Below, piece after piece: positions 1 through 8,545 of a stretch of 64,000 bases of DNA (positions within the stretch are counted from its first letter, which is position 1; every line of letters begins with the position of its first letter). The stretch covers positions 248,001 to 312,000 of the forward strand of contig BSBM01002118.1 in NCBI GenBank assembly GCA_027924585.1. Direction: 5' to 3'. The position numbers and the translations under genes were made by a program. The notes under the pieces were generated by a model that saw only the letters and a list, made by a program, of their open reading frames with translations, did not search any database and was not told the DNA's origin. This DNA comes from Larix kaempferi. Taxonomy: Eukaryota > Streptophyta > Pinopsida > Pinales > Pinaceae.

Positions 1-75
1 CCGTTGGTAGACAAATGCGCACACCAACTTTCATGACGTTCCGAGATATTTTCTCACCCTTTACGCCTAAGTCTA

Positions 76-177
76 GCGAAAATGCACGGTCGATTTTCAA
101 CTTTCGTCACATTACGAGCTAATTTCACACCCTTTAAGCTCAAGTCGAGCGAAAACGCACAGTCGAGTTTCGAATTT
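76..177 (+). repeat. Partial monomer with 75-bp internal deletion
   Basis: Near 110 the end of one monomer (GATTTTCAACTTT) continues directly as CGTCACATTACG, the middle of the next. Seventy-five bp between two CAACTTT motifs are missing. The shared CAACTTT at the junction fits a microhomology-mediated or slippage deletion. Confidence 0.75.
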
Positions 178-325
178 GACCAACTTCTCGGAATTGAAAA
201 TTGAGCATAGATTTGGATGTCCTATTGGTAGACAAATGCGCACACCAACTTTCGTGACGTTCCGAGCTATTTTCTCGCCCTTTAAACCTAAGTCTAGCGA
301 AAACACACGGTCAAGTTTCGAATTT
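178..325 (+). repeat. Satellite monomer type A (example)
   Basis: Exactly 148 bp. Diagnostic features are AATTGAAAATTGAGCATAG (or AATTAAAAATTGAGCATAG in many copies), GTAGACAAATGCGCAC, TTCTCACCC or TTCTCGCCC, and a GTTTCGAATTT end. This is the commonest type. A common form in the array has 12 CpG dinucleotides in 148 bp. Confidence 0.85.
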
Positions 326-769
326 GACCAACTTCTCGGAATTGAAATATGAGAATAGATTTGGATGTCCCGTTGGTAGACAAATGCGCACGCCAACTTT
401 CGTGACATTCCCAGCTATTTTCTCACCCTTTAAGCCCATGTCTAGCGAAAATGCACGGTCGATTTTCAACTTTGACCTACTTCTCGGAATATAAATTTGA
501 GAATAGATTTGGATGTCACATTGGTAGACGAGCGTCCATGCCAACTTTCCTGACGTTCCGAGCTGTTTTCTCACCCTTTAAGCCTAAGTCTAGCGAAAAC
601 GCAAGGTCGAGTTTCGAATTTGACCAACTTCTCGGATTTGAAAATTGAGCATAGATTTGGATGTCCCGTTGGTAGACAAATGCGCACGCCAACTTTCGTG
701 ACATTCCCAGCTATTTTCTCACCCTTTAAGCCCATGTCTAGCGAAAATGCACGGTCGATTTTCAACTTT

Positions 770-917
770 GACCAACTTCTCGGAATATAAATTTGAGAAT
801 AGATTTGGATGTCACATTGGTAGACGAGCGTCCACGCCAACTTTCGTGACGTTCCGAGCCATTTTCTCCCCCTTTAAGCCCAAGTGTAGCGAAAACGTAT
901 GGTCGAGTTACGACTTT
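770..917 (+). repeat. Satellite monomer type C (example)
   Basis: 148 bp. Diagnostic features are GGAATATAAATTTGAGAATAG, GATGTCACATTGG, GACGAGCGTCCACGCC, CAAGTGTAGCG and GTTACGACTTTC. It is regularly followed by a type D monomer, and the C-D pair marks HOR phase (for example at 9.3, 16.3, 20.4, 24.6, 38.9, 42.5 and 48.2 kb). Confidence 0.8.
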
Positions 918-1065
918 CACCAACTTCTCGGAATTGAAAATTGAGCATAGATTTGGATGTCCCATTTGTAGACATTCGCGCACAACTACTTTCGTCACAT
1001 TACGAGCTAATGTAACACCCTTTAAGCTCAAGTCTAGCGAAAACGCATGGTGGCATTTCAACTTT
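918..1065 (+). repeat. Satellite monomer type D (divergent, example)
   Basis: 148 bp, starting CACCAAC instead of GACCAAC. Diagnostic features are CCCATTTGTAGACATTCGCGC, CAACTACTTTCGTCACATTACG, GCTAATGTAACACCC and GCATGGTGGCATTTC. It has lost the TGACGTTCCGAG block kept by types A to C. It recurs as one or few copies per HOR and is a useful HOR anchor. Confidence 0.8.
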
Positions 1066-1656
1066 GACCAACTTCTCGGAATTGAAATATGAGAATAGAT
1101 TTGGATGTCCCATTGGTAGACAAGTACGCACGCCAACTTTCGTGACGTTCGGAGCTATTTTCCTACCCTTTAAGCCCAAGTCTAGCGAAAATGCACGATC
1201 AAGTTTCAACTTTGACCAACTTCTCTGAATTAAAATTTGACAATAGTTTTGGATGTCCCATTGGTAGACAAGCGTCCACACCAACTTCGTGACGTTTCGA
1301 GCTATTTTCTCCCCCTTTAAGCCCAAGTCTAGCGAAAACGCACGTTCGAGTTTCGAATTTGAGCAACTTCTCGGAATTGAAAATTGAGCATAGATTTGGA
1401 TGTCCCGTTGGTAGACAAATGCGCACGCCAACTTTCATGACGTTCCGAGCTATTTTCTCACGCTTTAAGCCTAAGTCTAGCGAAAATGCACGGTCGATTT
1501 TCAACTTTGACCAACTTCTCAGAATTCAAATTTGAGAATGGATTTGGATGTCCCGTTGGTAGATAAGTGCGCACGCCAACTTTCGTGACGTTCCGAGCTA
1601 TTTTTCCACCCTTTAAGCCCAAGTCTATCGAAAATGCACGACCGAGTTTCAACTTT

Positions 1657-1783
1657 GACCAACTTCTCTGAATTAAAATTTGACAATAGTTTTGGATGTC
1701 CCATTGGTAGAGAAGCGTCCACACCAACTTTCGTGACGTTCCGAGCTATTTTCTCCCCATTTAAGCCCAAGTCTAGCGAAAAC
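1657..1783 (+). repeat. Short 127-bp monomer variant
   Basis: The 3' end of this monomer runs from GTCTAGCGAAAAC straight into the next GACCAAC, losing the last 21 bp. The same deletion is fixed in the 28-monomer HOR (for example near 19.86, 23.99 and 28.15 kb) and near 35.07, 40.07 and 56.87 kb, so it arose once and was amplified. It explains 21 of the 22 bp by which the 4122-bp HOR falls short of 28 x 148. Confidence 0.85.
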
Positions 1784-2226
1784 GACCAACTTCTCAGAAT
1801 TGAAAATTGAGCATAGATTTGGATGTCCCGTTGGTAGACAAATGTGCATGCCAACTTTCGTGACGTTCCGAGCTATTTTCTTCCCCTTTAAGCCCAAATC
1901 TAGTGAGAACGCACGGTCAAGTTTCGAATTTGACCAACTTCTCGGAATTGAAAATTGAGCATAGATTTGGATGTCCCGTTGGTAGACAAATGCGCACACC
2001 AACTTTCATGACGTTCCGAGATATTTTCTCACCCTTTATGCCTAAGTCTAGCGAAAATGCACGGTCGATTTTCAACTTTGACCAACTTCCCGGAATTTAA
2101 ATTTGAGAATGGATTTGGAGTCACATTGGTAGACGAGCGTCCACGCCAGCTTTCGTGACGTTCCGAGCTATTTTCACACCCTTTAAGCCCAAGGCTAGCG
2201 AAAATGTACGGCCGAATTTCGAATTT

Positions 2227-2501
2227 GACCAACTTCTCTTAATTGAAGAATGGATTTGGATGTCACATTGGTAGACGAGCGTCCACACCAACTTTCATGA
2301 CGTTCCGAGATATTTTCTCACCCTTTACGCCTAAGTCTAGCGAAAATGCACGGTCGATTTTCAACTTTGACCAACTTCTCGGAATTTAAATTTGAGAATA
2401 GTTTTGGATGTCCCATTGGTAGAAAAGCATCCACACCAACTTTCGTGACGTTCCAAGCTATTTTCTCCTCTACCGAAAACGTACGGTCGAGTTTCAACTT
2501 T
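2227..2501 (+). repeat. Paired short monomers, 142 and 133 bp
   Basis: The monomer at 2227-2368 lacks 6 bp (TTGAAGAATGG where others have TTGAAATTTGAGAATGG). The next, 2369-2501, lacks 15 bp between TTTTCTCC and CGAAAACG (TCTCCTCTACCGAAAACG). Both recur as a unit near 13.0, 28.6, 35.5, 44.7, 50.3 and 57.4 kb. Together they account for the 21 bp by which the 5603-bp HOR is shorter than 38 x 148. Confidence 0.85.
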
Positions 2502-4721
2502 CACCAACTTCTCGTAATTGAAGATTGAGCATAGTTTTGGATGTCCCATTTGTAGACATTTGCGCACAACAACTTTCGTGAGATTCCGAGCTAATTTCAC
2601 ACCCTTTAAGCCCAAGTCTAGCGAAAACGCACGGTCGATTTTCAACTTTGACGAACTTTTCAGAATATAAATTTGAGAATAGATTTGGATGTCACATTGG
2701 TAGACAAGCGTCCACACCAATTTTCGTGACGTTCCGAGCTATTTTCTCCCCCTTTAAGCCCAAGTCAAGCGAAAACACACGGTCGAGTTTCGAATTTGAC
2801 TAACTTCTCGGAATTGAAAATTGAGCATAGATTTGGATGTCCCGTTGGTAGATAAGTGCACACGCCAACTTTCGTGACGTTCCGAGCTATTTTCTTCCCC
2901 TTTAAGCCCAACTCTAGAGAAAACGCACAATCGTGTTTCGGCTTTGACCTACTTCTCAGAAATGAAAATCGAGAATAGATTTGGATGTCCCATTTCTAGA
3001 CATGCGTGCACAGCAACTTTTGTGACGTTACGAGCTAATTTTACACCCTTTAAGCTCAAGTCTAGCGAAAACGCACGGTGGCGTTTCGGCTTTGACCAAC
3101 TCCTTGGAATTGAAATTTGAGAATAGATTTGGATGTCCCGTTGGTAGACAAATGCACACACCAACTTCCGTGACGTTCCGAGCTATTTTCTCACCCTTTA
3201 AGTCTAAGTCTAGTGAAAACGCATGGTCGAGTTTCGAATTTGACCAACTTCTCGGAATTGAAAATTGAGCATAGATTTGGATGTCCCGTTGGTAGACAAA
3301 TGCGCACGCCAAGTTTCGTAACATTCCGAGCTATTTTCTCACCCGTTAAGCTCAAGTCTAGCGAAAATGCACGGTCGATTTTCAACTTTGACCTACTTCT
3401 CGGAATTGAAATATGAGAATAGATTTGGATGTCACATTGGTAGACGAGTGTCCACGCCAACTTTCGTGACGTTCCGAGCTATTTTCTCCCCCTTTAAGCC
3501 CAAGCGTAGCGAAAACGTACGGTCGAGTTACGACTTTCACCAACTTCTCGAAATTGAAATATGAGAATAGATTTGGATGTCCCATTAGAAGACAAGCGTC
3601 CACACCAACTTTCATGACGTTCCGAGCTATTTTCTCCCCCTTTAAGCCCAAGTCTAGCGAAAACGCACGATCCAATTTCAACTTTGACCAACTTCTCGGA
3701 ATTGAAATTTGAGAATAGTTTTGGATGTCCCATTGGTAGACAAGCGTCCACACAAACTTTCGTGACGTTTCAAGCTATTTTCTCCCCCTTTAAGCCCAAT
3801 TCTAGCGAAAACGCACGATCGAGTTTCAACTTTGACCAACTTCTCGGAATTGAAATTTGAAAATAGTTTTTGATGTCCCATTGGTAGACAAGCGTCCACA
3901 CCAACTTTCATGACGTTCCGAGCTGTTTTCTCCCCCTTTAAGCCCAAGTCTAGCGAAAACGCACGGTCGAGTTTCGAATTTGACCAACTTCTCGGAATTA
4001 AAAATTGAGCATAGATTTGGACGTCCCGTTGGTAGACGTATGCGCACACCAACTTTCGTGACGTTCCGAGCTATTTTCTCCGCCTTAAAGGCCAAGTCTA
4101 GCGAAAACGCACGGTCGAGTTTCAAATTCGACCAACTTCTCGGAATTGAAAATTGAGCATAGATTTCGATGTCCCGTTGGTAGACAAATGCGCACGCAAA
4201 CTTTCCTGACGTTCCGAGCTATTTTCTCACACTTTAAGCCTAAGTCTAGCGAAAACGCACGGTCGAGCTTCGAATTTGACCAACTTCTCGGAATTAAAAA
4301 TTGAGCATAGATTTGGATGTCCCGTTGGTAGACAAATGCGCACACCAACTTTCGTGACGTTCCGAGCTATTTTCTCACCCTTTAAGCCTAAGTCTAGCGA
4401 AAACTCACGGTCGAGTTTCAACTTTGACCAACTTCTCAGAATATAAATTTGAGAATAGATTTGGATGTCACATTGGTAGACGAGCGTCCACGCCAACTTT
4501 CATGACGTTCCGAGCTATTTTCACACCCTTTAAGCCCAAGTCTAGCGAAAACGCACGATCGAGTTTCAACTTTGACCAACTTCTCAGAATTGAAATTTGA
4601 GAATAGTTTTGGATGTCCCATTGGTAGACAAGCGTCCACACCAACTTTCGTGACGATCCGAGCTGTTTTCTCCCCCTTTAAGCCCAAGTCTAGCGAAAAC
4701 GCACAGTCGAGTTTCGAATTG

Positions 4722-4726
4722 GACCA
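4722..4726 (+). other. Target site duplication (left copy), GACCA
   Basis: Five bases directly before the TG of the left LTR. They are identical to 8541-8545 and correspond to the single GACCA that begins an uninterrupted monomer at empty sites such as 15296-15300. Five bp is the usual duplication for Ty1/copia elements. Confidence 0.97.
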
Positions 4727-5429
4727 TGTAAAATCTCAAGCACAGTTGAATCTAGCTACTGTGGATTCCTCACTGGTGAAAGATTGCACAACATTTTCAA
4801 GAATTAGCATAAAAAATTTAAATGAATGAAGAACAATACACATGAAATGGTGAATAATGTCAATATTATTAACTGTCCAACCTTAACAATGGTTAAGAAC
4901 ACCCATATATACAAATCTGGAAGAATTCGAATCCATCTGGAGTGTTCACACTGATCTAGCTTAGAAAAGGCTCAAACCCCCCTAGGTTGACCAAAATATC
5001 CCAAACCATCCCAAACTGGTTCGAATCTGCAGTGTGAATGCTGGGAATGACTGGACAGGCCCATGTGACCTCACACATGTGAAGAAACTGGTTGGTTAGA
5101 GGTTTGGAGTCTAAAAATGGTCAAAAATATGACAAAACAAGGCAAGATTGTCCACAAAGTGAGCAAATGCGCCCTAGGTAGAAGAGAAGCATGCTGAGTG
5201 CATTAAATGACCTGAGGAGGGCGCTCTAGGCATGCTGAGTGCATTAATTGTCCTGGGGAGCGCTCCACAAAGCTGGTTTGACTCAGCACTTGTTCACATT
5301 GCTAACTAGTTCATGATAATTTGACCATTTACCAACTAATCAACTTAGGGATGTAATCATTAATCACTTGGGCTAATTAATCATCATTAATAAATGATTA
5401 ATGTACATAGGTGGAAAAATGTTCTAACA
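4727..5429 (-). repeat. 3' LTR of the retroelement
   Basis: 703 bp, the same length as the other LTR and aligned to it without gaps at a constant offset of 3111. Four substitutions separate the two. Its outer end (4727, TGTAAAATC on the plus strand) abuts the target duplication and its inner end (5429) abuts the polypurine tract. Confidence 0.97.
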
Positions 5430-5438
5430 CCCCCCCTT
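5430..5438 (-). other. Polypurine tract
   Basis: Seven C on the plus strand (5430-5436) followed by TT give AAGGGGGGG on the minus strand, directly abutting the TGTTAG start of the 3' LTR. This is where plus-strand DNA synthesis is primed in LTR retroelements. Confidence 0.92.
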
Positions 5439-5606
5439 AAGCTAGACTTAGTGAAATATCAAAAATTAAGGCCTTGGCAACTAGGCTCAAGTCACCTTTT
5501 ACATCATAAAATTTATTTGTCCATGTAAAATGAGGAAAGAGGCAAAACCACATGGGAAAAATCCTCCCTCAAGAATGGACATGATACAGAGATGATCAAA
5601 AGGTCT
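5439..5606 (-). other. 3' untranslated region of the retroelement
   Basis: About 168 bp between the gag stop (TGA at 5609-5607) and the polypurine tract. On the minus strand it carries GAGGGAGGATTTTTCCC, a purine-rich GGGA...TCCC element of a kind common near the 3' end of plant copia elements. It may be an accessory polypurine tract. No ORF is present. Confidence 0.6.
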
Positions 5607-7562
5607 TCAACAGGTCTTGTTCTTCACTTGAATGAGTTGAATGAACAACTTCTTGCTGAAATACTTGGTGAAGATGTTGTGGATGTCATGATCATGCACC
5701 AATTCTTCAATGTTTTGTAGGAAAAAAACATGTTGTAAGGCTCCTTGAATCTCATCATTTGATGATGGGGGAGCATTATAAGAATGCTTCTTGCTGCATA
5801 CATACTCTGATATGAATACATGATCAATAATGGAAAAGATATCTCTGCAAAATCCTTCCCAAAGAACATCAAAAATCTCAACAAAATCTGCATTTTGAGG
5901 AGCTTCCACATGGCAAATCAAACCATGAATCTTCCTTCCGAACTGATGTAGCACCTTCCCAAATCTGTAATAGAGATCATGTGGCTCTGATATATCAGAA
6001 TAGGAGCCATATGGAGCAGCAAAAACTAGAGGTATAATGTCTCCATGATCGAATGGTTTTACAGTAAGAGAAGTGTGTGTAACTGGATCACACTGACAGT
6101 TGAGCAAACTTGAAGGGTCTGGAGACTTGAGTTTTGAACCATAGGTGGTAAGATCAGGTCCAGACATGTGGAACAGCAGTCCCATGATAGCCAATGACAT
6201 GGCTGTCCAACCAAGGAATGATATGCAAGACATAAAACCAAGATAGATCAGTGACACAGTTTTGGAAACAATAAAATTGTGAGATTTTCCAACTGTAGAA
6301 CTTGGGGTTTTTGTGGTCTTTTGGGCATCCGATGGTTGGGGAAATGGTTTGATGGCTGTCATAACCTGTATATCAGCCTGCATATTATCTTCCATATCAG
6401 AATATGAAATATCTGATTGAAGTGGGAAAGAGCTTTCAGAAGGCATGTCAAAAACTAGTGAAAAATTACTAGTATTGGGAGAAAGCTTCGGTGAACTGGA
6501 TGGAGATTCTTTCAGGGAAGAGACTGATTTTTCTGAATCTGATATATCAGAATGTAAATCAGAAACAGAGATATCAGAAAAATATTTGGCTCTTTCACCC
6601 AAATCATAGAGCTTTTTACCTTTGCATGTGGCATAGAGGCAATGATCTTGTTCCAAAGAGAGCTTGGCTTCTTCTCTTCTTGCAAAATCTGGAACATCAA
6701 TGTTATGTTCTTCAAGTAGCTTGGTTAGAATGTCTATCTTCTTTCTGAAACATGATTTTTCATTGTGAGAACCTCTGCAATAACCACATTTGGGCTTCTC
6801 TTTCTTGCTCTTCATCTTCTTGACTTTTGAATCTTCATCACTTGAACTTGAGCTTTCATCACTTGAATGCTTCTTCTCCTTCATCTTCTTCTCTTGAGGT
6901 TTCGGCCCCTTTGGTTTTTGCTTGCCTCTTCCATATTTCGAATCTCCAGCTGCAAGAACTTGGTCTTTTTGCTTGATGGATCCCATCAAGACCAGCTTGT
7001 CTTGCTCTTGAGTTAGCATCTCCATGAAGTCAGCCAAAGATGGCATCTTCCAACCTCTAACTGTGAGCCTTGTGGAGTTGAAGGAAGACACAAAAACTGA
7101 GTATTCAGAACCCAATTTGGAGAGAATGGACAACACCAACTGTTCTTCTTTCTTCTCTATGCCACATTGTCTGATCTGCAAGACCAAGTTCTTGAACTTG
7201 GTGAAGAAGTCCTGGATGGAATCGAAATTCCCTGGGCTCAGTGAGACAAGCTCATTTTCGAGCTGGTGGCCTCTCATCTCATCAGTCTTTCCAAATAGTG
7301 TCTCAAGCTTGAGCCACACTTCATTTGGAGTTGCTATACTTTCTACATGAAACAGGAGGTCTCTCGAAATGCTGAGACAAAGGAGGCCAAATGCCTCATC
7401 CATTCTGTTAAAAAACTTGGATTTCTCCACAGCTGAGTTTGGCTCAACCTCAGTGCCCATCGTGATTCTGTAGAGACCCTTAGATCTCAGCAAAATCACC
7501 ATTTCTGCCTTCCAATCGAAATAGTTGAAGGGTGTGAGCACGTTTGGGTGAGATGGCTCCAT
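5607..7562 (-). CDS. gag: Copia-type Gag polyprotein with unusual C-terminal extension
   Basis: 651 aa from the ATG at 7562 (A at -3 and G at +4, a good plant context). The frame stays open 18 codons upstream to 7616, but only from a TTG, so I take the ATG. Gag forms the particle that packages element RNA. Residues 1-200 are a copia gag core (UBN2/DUF4219-like): an N-terminal FDWKAEM, then LETLFGKTDEM and FFTKFKNLVLQIRQCGI. Residues 206-258 are Lys/Ser-rich. A CX2CX3HX4C zinc knuckle follows (C259, C262, H266, C271), one residue tighter than the usual CX2CX4HX4C. The region around 326-430 is Ser/Asp-rich with repeated SDIS. Residues 430-465 are strongly hydrophobic. Residues 466-600 are unrecognised. 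Residues 623-643 contain NIFTKYFSKKLFIQL, which resembles the DIFTKPL end of copia RNase H. No protease, integrase or RT is present. The frame has no stop or shift, which fits a recent copy. Confidence 0.87.
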   Translation of the reverse strand: MEPSHPNVLTPFNYFDWKAEMVILLRSKGLYRITMGTEVEPNSAVEKSKFFNRMDEAFGLLCLSISRDLLFHVESIATPNEVWLKLETLFGKTDEMRGHQLENELVSLSPGNFDSIQDFFTKFKNLVLQIRQCGIEKKEEQLVLSILSKLGSEYSVFVSSFNSTRLTVRGWKMPSLADFMEMLTQEQDKLVLMGSIKQKDQVLAAGDSKYGRGKQKPKGPKPQEKKMKEKKHSSDESSSSSDEDSKVKKMKSKKEKPKCGYCRGSHNEKSCFRKKIDILTKLLEEHNIDVPDFARREEAKLSLEQDHCLYATCKGKKLYDLGERAKYFSDISVSDLHSDISDSEKSVSSLKESPSSSPKLSPNTSNFSLVFDMPSESSFPLQSDISYSDMEDNMQADIQVMTAIKPFPQPSDAQKTTKTPSSTVGKSHNFIVSKTVSLIYLGFMSCISFLGWTAMSLAIMGLLFHMSGPDLTTYGSKLKSPDPSSLLNCQCDPVTHTSLTVKPFDHGDIIPLVFAAPYGSYSDISEPHDLYYRFGKVLHQFGRKIHGLICHVEAPQNADFVEIFDVLWEGFCRDIFSIIDHVFISEYVCSKKHSYNAPPSSNDEIQGALQHVFFLQNIEELVHDHDIHNIFTKYFSKKLFIQLIQVKNKTC

Positions 7563-7819
7563 TCTCCTCTGCTGCAATTCGCACTTGCTGACAATGCTGA
7601 ACTCCAATACCTGCAAACAACTCTCAAATCACTCTGGAGGGATCTACACTCACAGATTCGAACCCTGTATGGATAGTGGGTGCATTCGGGAGAGCATCAC
7701 ACCTGAGAGGAGCCACTAGATTTCTCCAGTAAGCTCAAGGAAATGGCCTCAGGAATTATGTGGTTTCTCCACTGTTTCTGGAAATCCACTACAACAGTCT
7801 GCTGGTTCGAATTCTAGCT
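7563..7819 (-). other. Untranslated leader of the retroelement
   Basis: About 257 bp between the PBS and the gag ATG. It has no ORF of note. Several TTCGAA-centred motifs resembling a pol III B box occur here and in the LTR, without a matching A box. Packaging or dimerisation signals are expected here in LTR elements, but none can be named from sequence. Confidence 0.6.
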
Positions 7820-7837
7820 CCAAGAGCTCTGATACCA
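7820..7837 (-). other. Primer-binding site, initiator tRNA-Met
   Basis: Directly inside the 5' LTR the minus strand reads TGGTATCAGAGCTCTTGG. TGGTATCAGAGC (7826-7837) is the classic PBS complementary to the 3' end of plant initiator tRNA-Met, as in most Ty1/copia elements. It sets the element's orientation and supports the copia assignment independently of Gag. Confidence 0.93.
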
Positions 7838-8015
7838 TGTAAAATCTCAAGCACAGTTGAATCTAGCTACTGTGGATTCCTCACTGGTGAAAGATTGCAC
7901 AACATTTGCAAGAATTAGCATAAAAAATTTAAATGAATGAAGAACAATACACATGAAATGGTGAATAATGTCAATATTATTAACTGTCCAACCTTAACAA
8001 AGGTTAAGAACACCC

Positions 8016-8022
8016 ATATATA
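8016..8022 (-). promoter_or_regulatory. Putative TATA box in the 5' LTR
   Basis: On the minus strand the sequence reads GTATATATGGGTG, a plant-like TATA box about 520 bp into the LTR, which leaves roughly 180 bp for R and U5. Just downstream, a short inverted repeat CTTAAC-N4-GTTAAG (7993-8008) lies where transcription would be expected to start. The same box is at 4905-4911 in the 3' LTR. No transcript evidence is available. Confidence 0.55.
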
Positions 8023-8299
8023 CAAATCTGGAAGAATTCGAATCCATCTGGAGTGTTCACACTGATCTAGCTTAGAAAAGGCTCAAACCCCCCTAGGTTG
8101 ACCAAAATATCCCAAACCATCCCAAACTGGTTCGAATCTGCAGTGTGAATGCTGGGAATGACTGGACAGGCCCATGTGACCTCACACATGTGAAGAAACT
8201 GGTTGGTTAGAGGTTTGGAGTCTAAAAAGGGTCACAAATATGACAAAACAAGGCAAGATTGTCCACAAAGTGAGCAAATGCGCCCTAGGTAGAAGAGAA

Positions 8300-8377
8300 G
8301 CATGCTGAGTGCATTAAATGACCTGAGGAGGGCGCTCTAGGCATGCTGAGTGCATTAATTGTCCTGGGGAGCGCTCC
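8300..8377 (-). repeat. Duplicated ~38-bp unit in U3
   Basis: Two imperfect copies, at 8300-8337 and 8341-8377, share GCATGCTGAGTGCATTAA on the plus strand and end in a GCGCTC motif. The copies are 41 bp apart. The same pair lies at 5189-5226 and 5230-5266 in the other LTR. Tandem U3 motifs often act as transcriptional enhancers in LTR elements; that role is inferred. Confidence 0.7.
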
Positions 8378-8540
8378 ACAAAGCTGGTTTGACTCAGCAC
8401 TTGTTCACATTGCTAACTAGTTCATGATAATTTGACCATTTACCAACTAATCAACTTAGGGATGTAATCATTAATCACTTGGGCTAATTAATCATCATTA
8501 ATAAATGATTAATGTACATAGGTGGAAAAATGTTCTAACA

Positions 8541-8545
8541 GACCA
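8541..8545 (+). other. Target site duplication (right copy), GACCA
   Basis: Directly follows the CA-side end of the right LTR (TTCTAACA). Removing 4727-8545 restores a standard monomer like the one at 15296. Empty equivalents of the site are at about 15296, 31088, 38160, 41830, 47434, 53037, 60100 and 63211. Confidence 0.97.

Larger units (their letters stand above)
1..4726 (+). repeat. 148-bp satellite array, left arm
   Basis: About 32 head-to-tail monomers. The landmark GACCAACTTCTCGG recurs at 178, 326, 474 (as GACCTAC), 622 and 770, exactly 148 bp apart. Each monomer then carries a GATTTGGATGTCC block, a TTGGTAGACAA block, CTTTCGTGACGTTCCGAG and TCTAGCGAAAACGCACGG. Neighbouring monomers differ at many positions, but the same series of variants returns after the retroelement (for example 4227-4496 matches 14801-15070), so this is part of a higher-order repeat. 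No gene is present. The open frames on both strands are satellite read-through. The arm ends in the target site of the retroelement, inside a monomer whose diagnostic sequence is CGAATTGGACC. Confidence 0.97.
4727..8540 (-). mobile_element. Non-autonomous Ty1/copia-like LTR retrotransposon, gag-only
   Basis: Complete element of 3814 bp, oriented on the minus strand: 5' LTR 7838-8540, PBS 7820-7837, leader, one ORF (5607-7562), 3' region, polypurine tract 5430-5438 and 3' LTR 4727-5429, flanked by perfect GACCA duplications. The internal part (2408 bp) is about half that of a full copia element. I found no protease DTG/DSG, integrase HHCC or reverse transcriptase YVDD region. Structurally it matches the gag-bearing non-autonomous plant elements often called TR-GAG. 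Mobilisation would need enzymes from a full-length relative (inference). The LTRs have equal length and four visible substitutions (about 0.57%), so it is young. It is the only transposon in the window. Confidence 0.95.
7838..8540 (-). repeat. 5' LTR of the retroelement
   Basis: 703 bp. On the minus strand it begins TGTTAGAACATTTTTCC and ends GATTTTACA (TG...CA). It differs from the other LTR at four positions, around 7916, 8001, 8228 and 8234. It contains a TATA box and a duplicated ~38-bp unit in the U3 part. It is CpG-poor (about five CpG), in contrast to the flanking satellite. Confidence 0.97.

Noticed and set aside
178-325. CENP-B box in the monomer (TTCGTGACGTTCCGAG)
   Set aside because: Only the TTCG half fits; the required A and CGGG positions do not. 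Sequence resemblance alone is not enough, and CENP-B boxes are not a general feature of plant satellites.
6059-7350. Smaller ORFs inside the retroelement (6059-6241, 6491-6748, 6512-6715, 7024-7350)
   Set aside because: They lie within or opposite the long Gag frame and show no recognisable domain.
7562-7616. Start of Gag at 7616 (669 aa)
   Set aside because: The first codon there is TTG. The ATG at 7562 has a good context and leads directly into the usual Gag N-terminus.
5015-7815. Pol III B-box-like GGTTCGAATC motifs in the LTR and leader
   Set aside because: No A box lies at a suitable distance and there is no tRNA or SINE structure. They are probably chance or part of the element's own sequence.
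4727-8540. Autonomous copia element
   Set aside because: No integrase, reverse transcriptase or protease motifs are found, and the internal region is too short.
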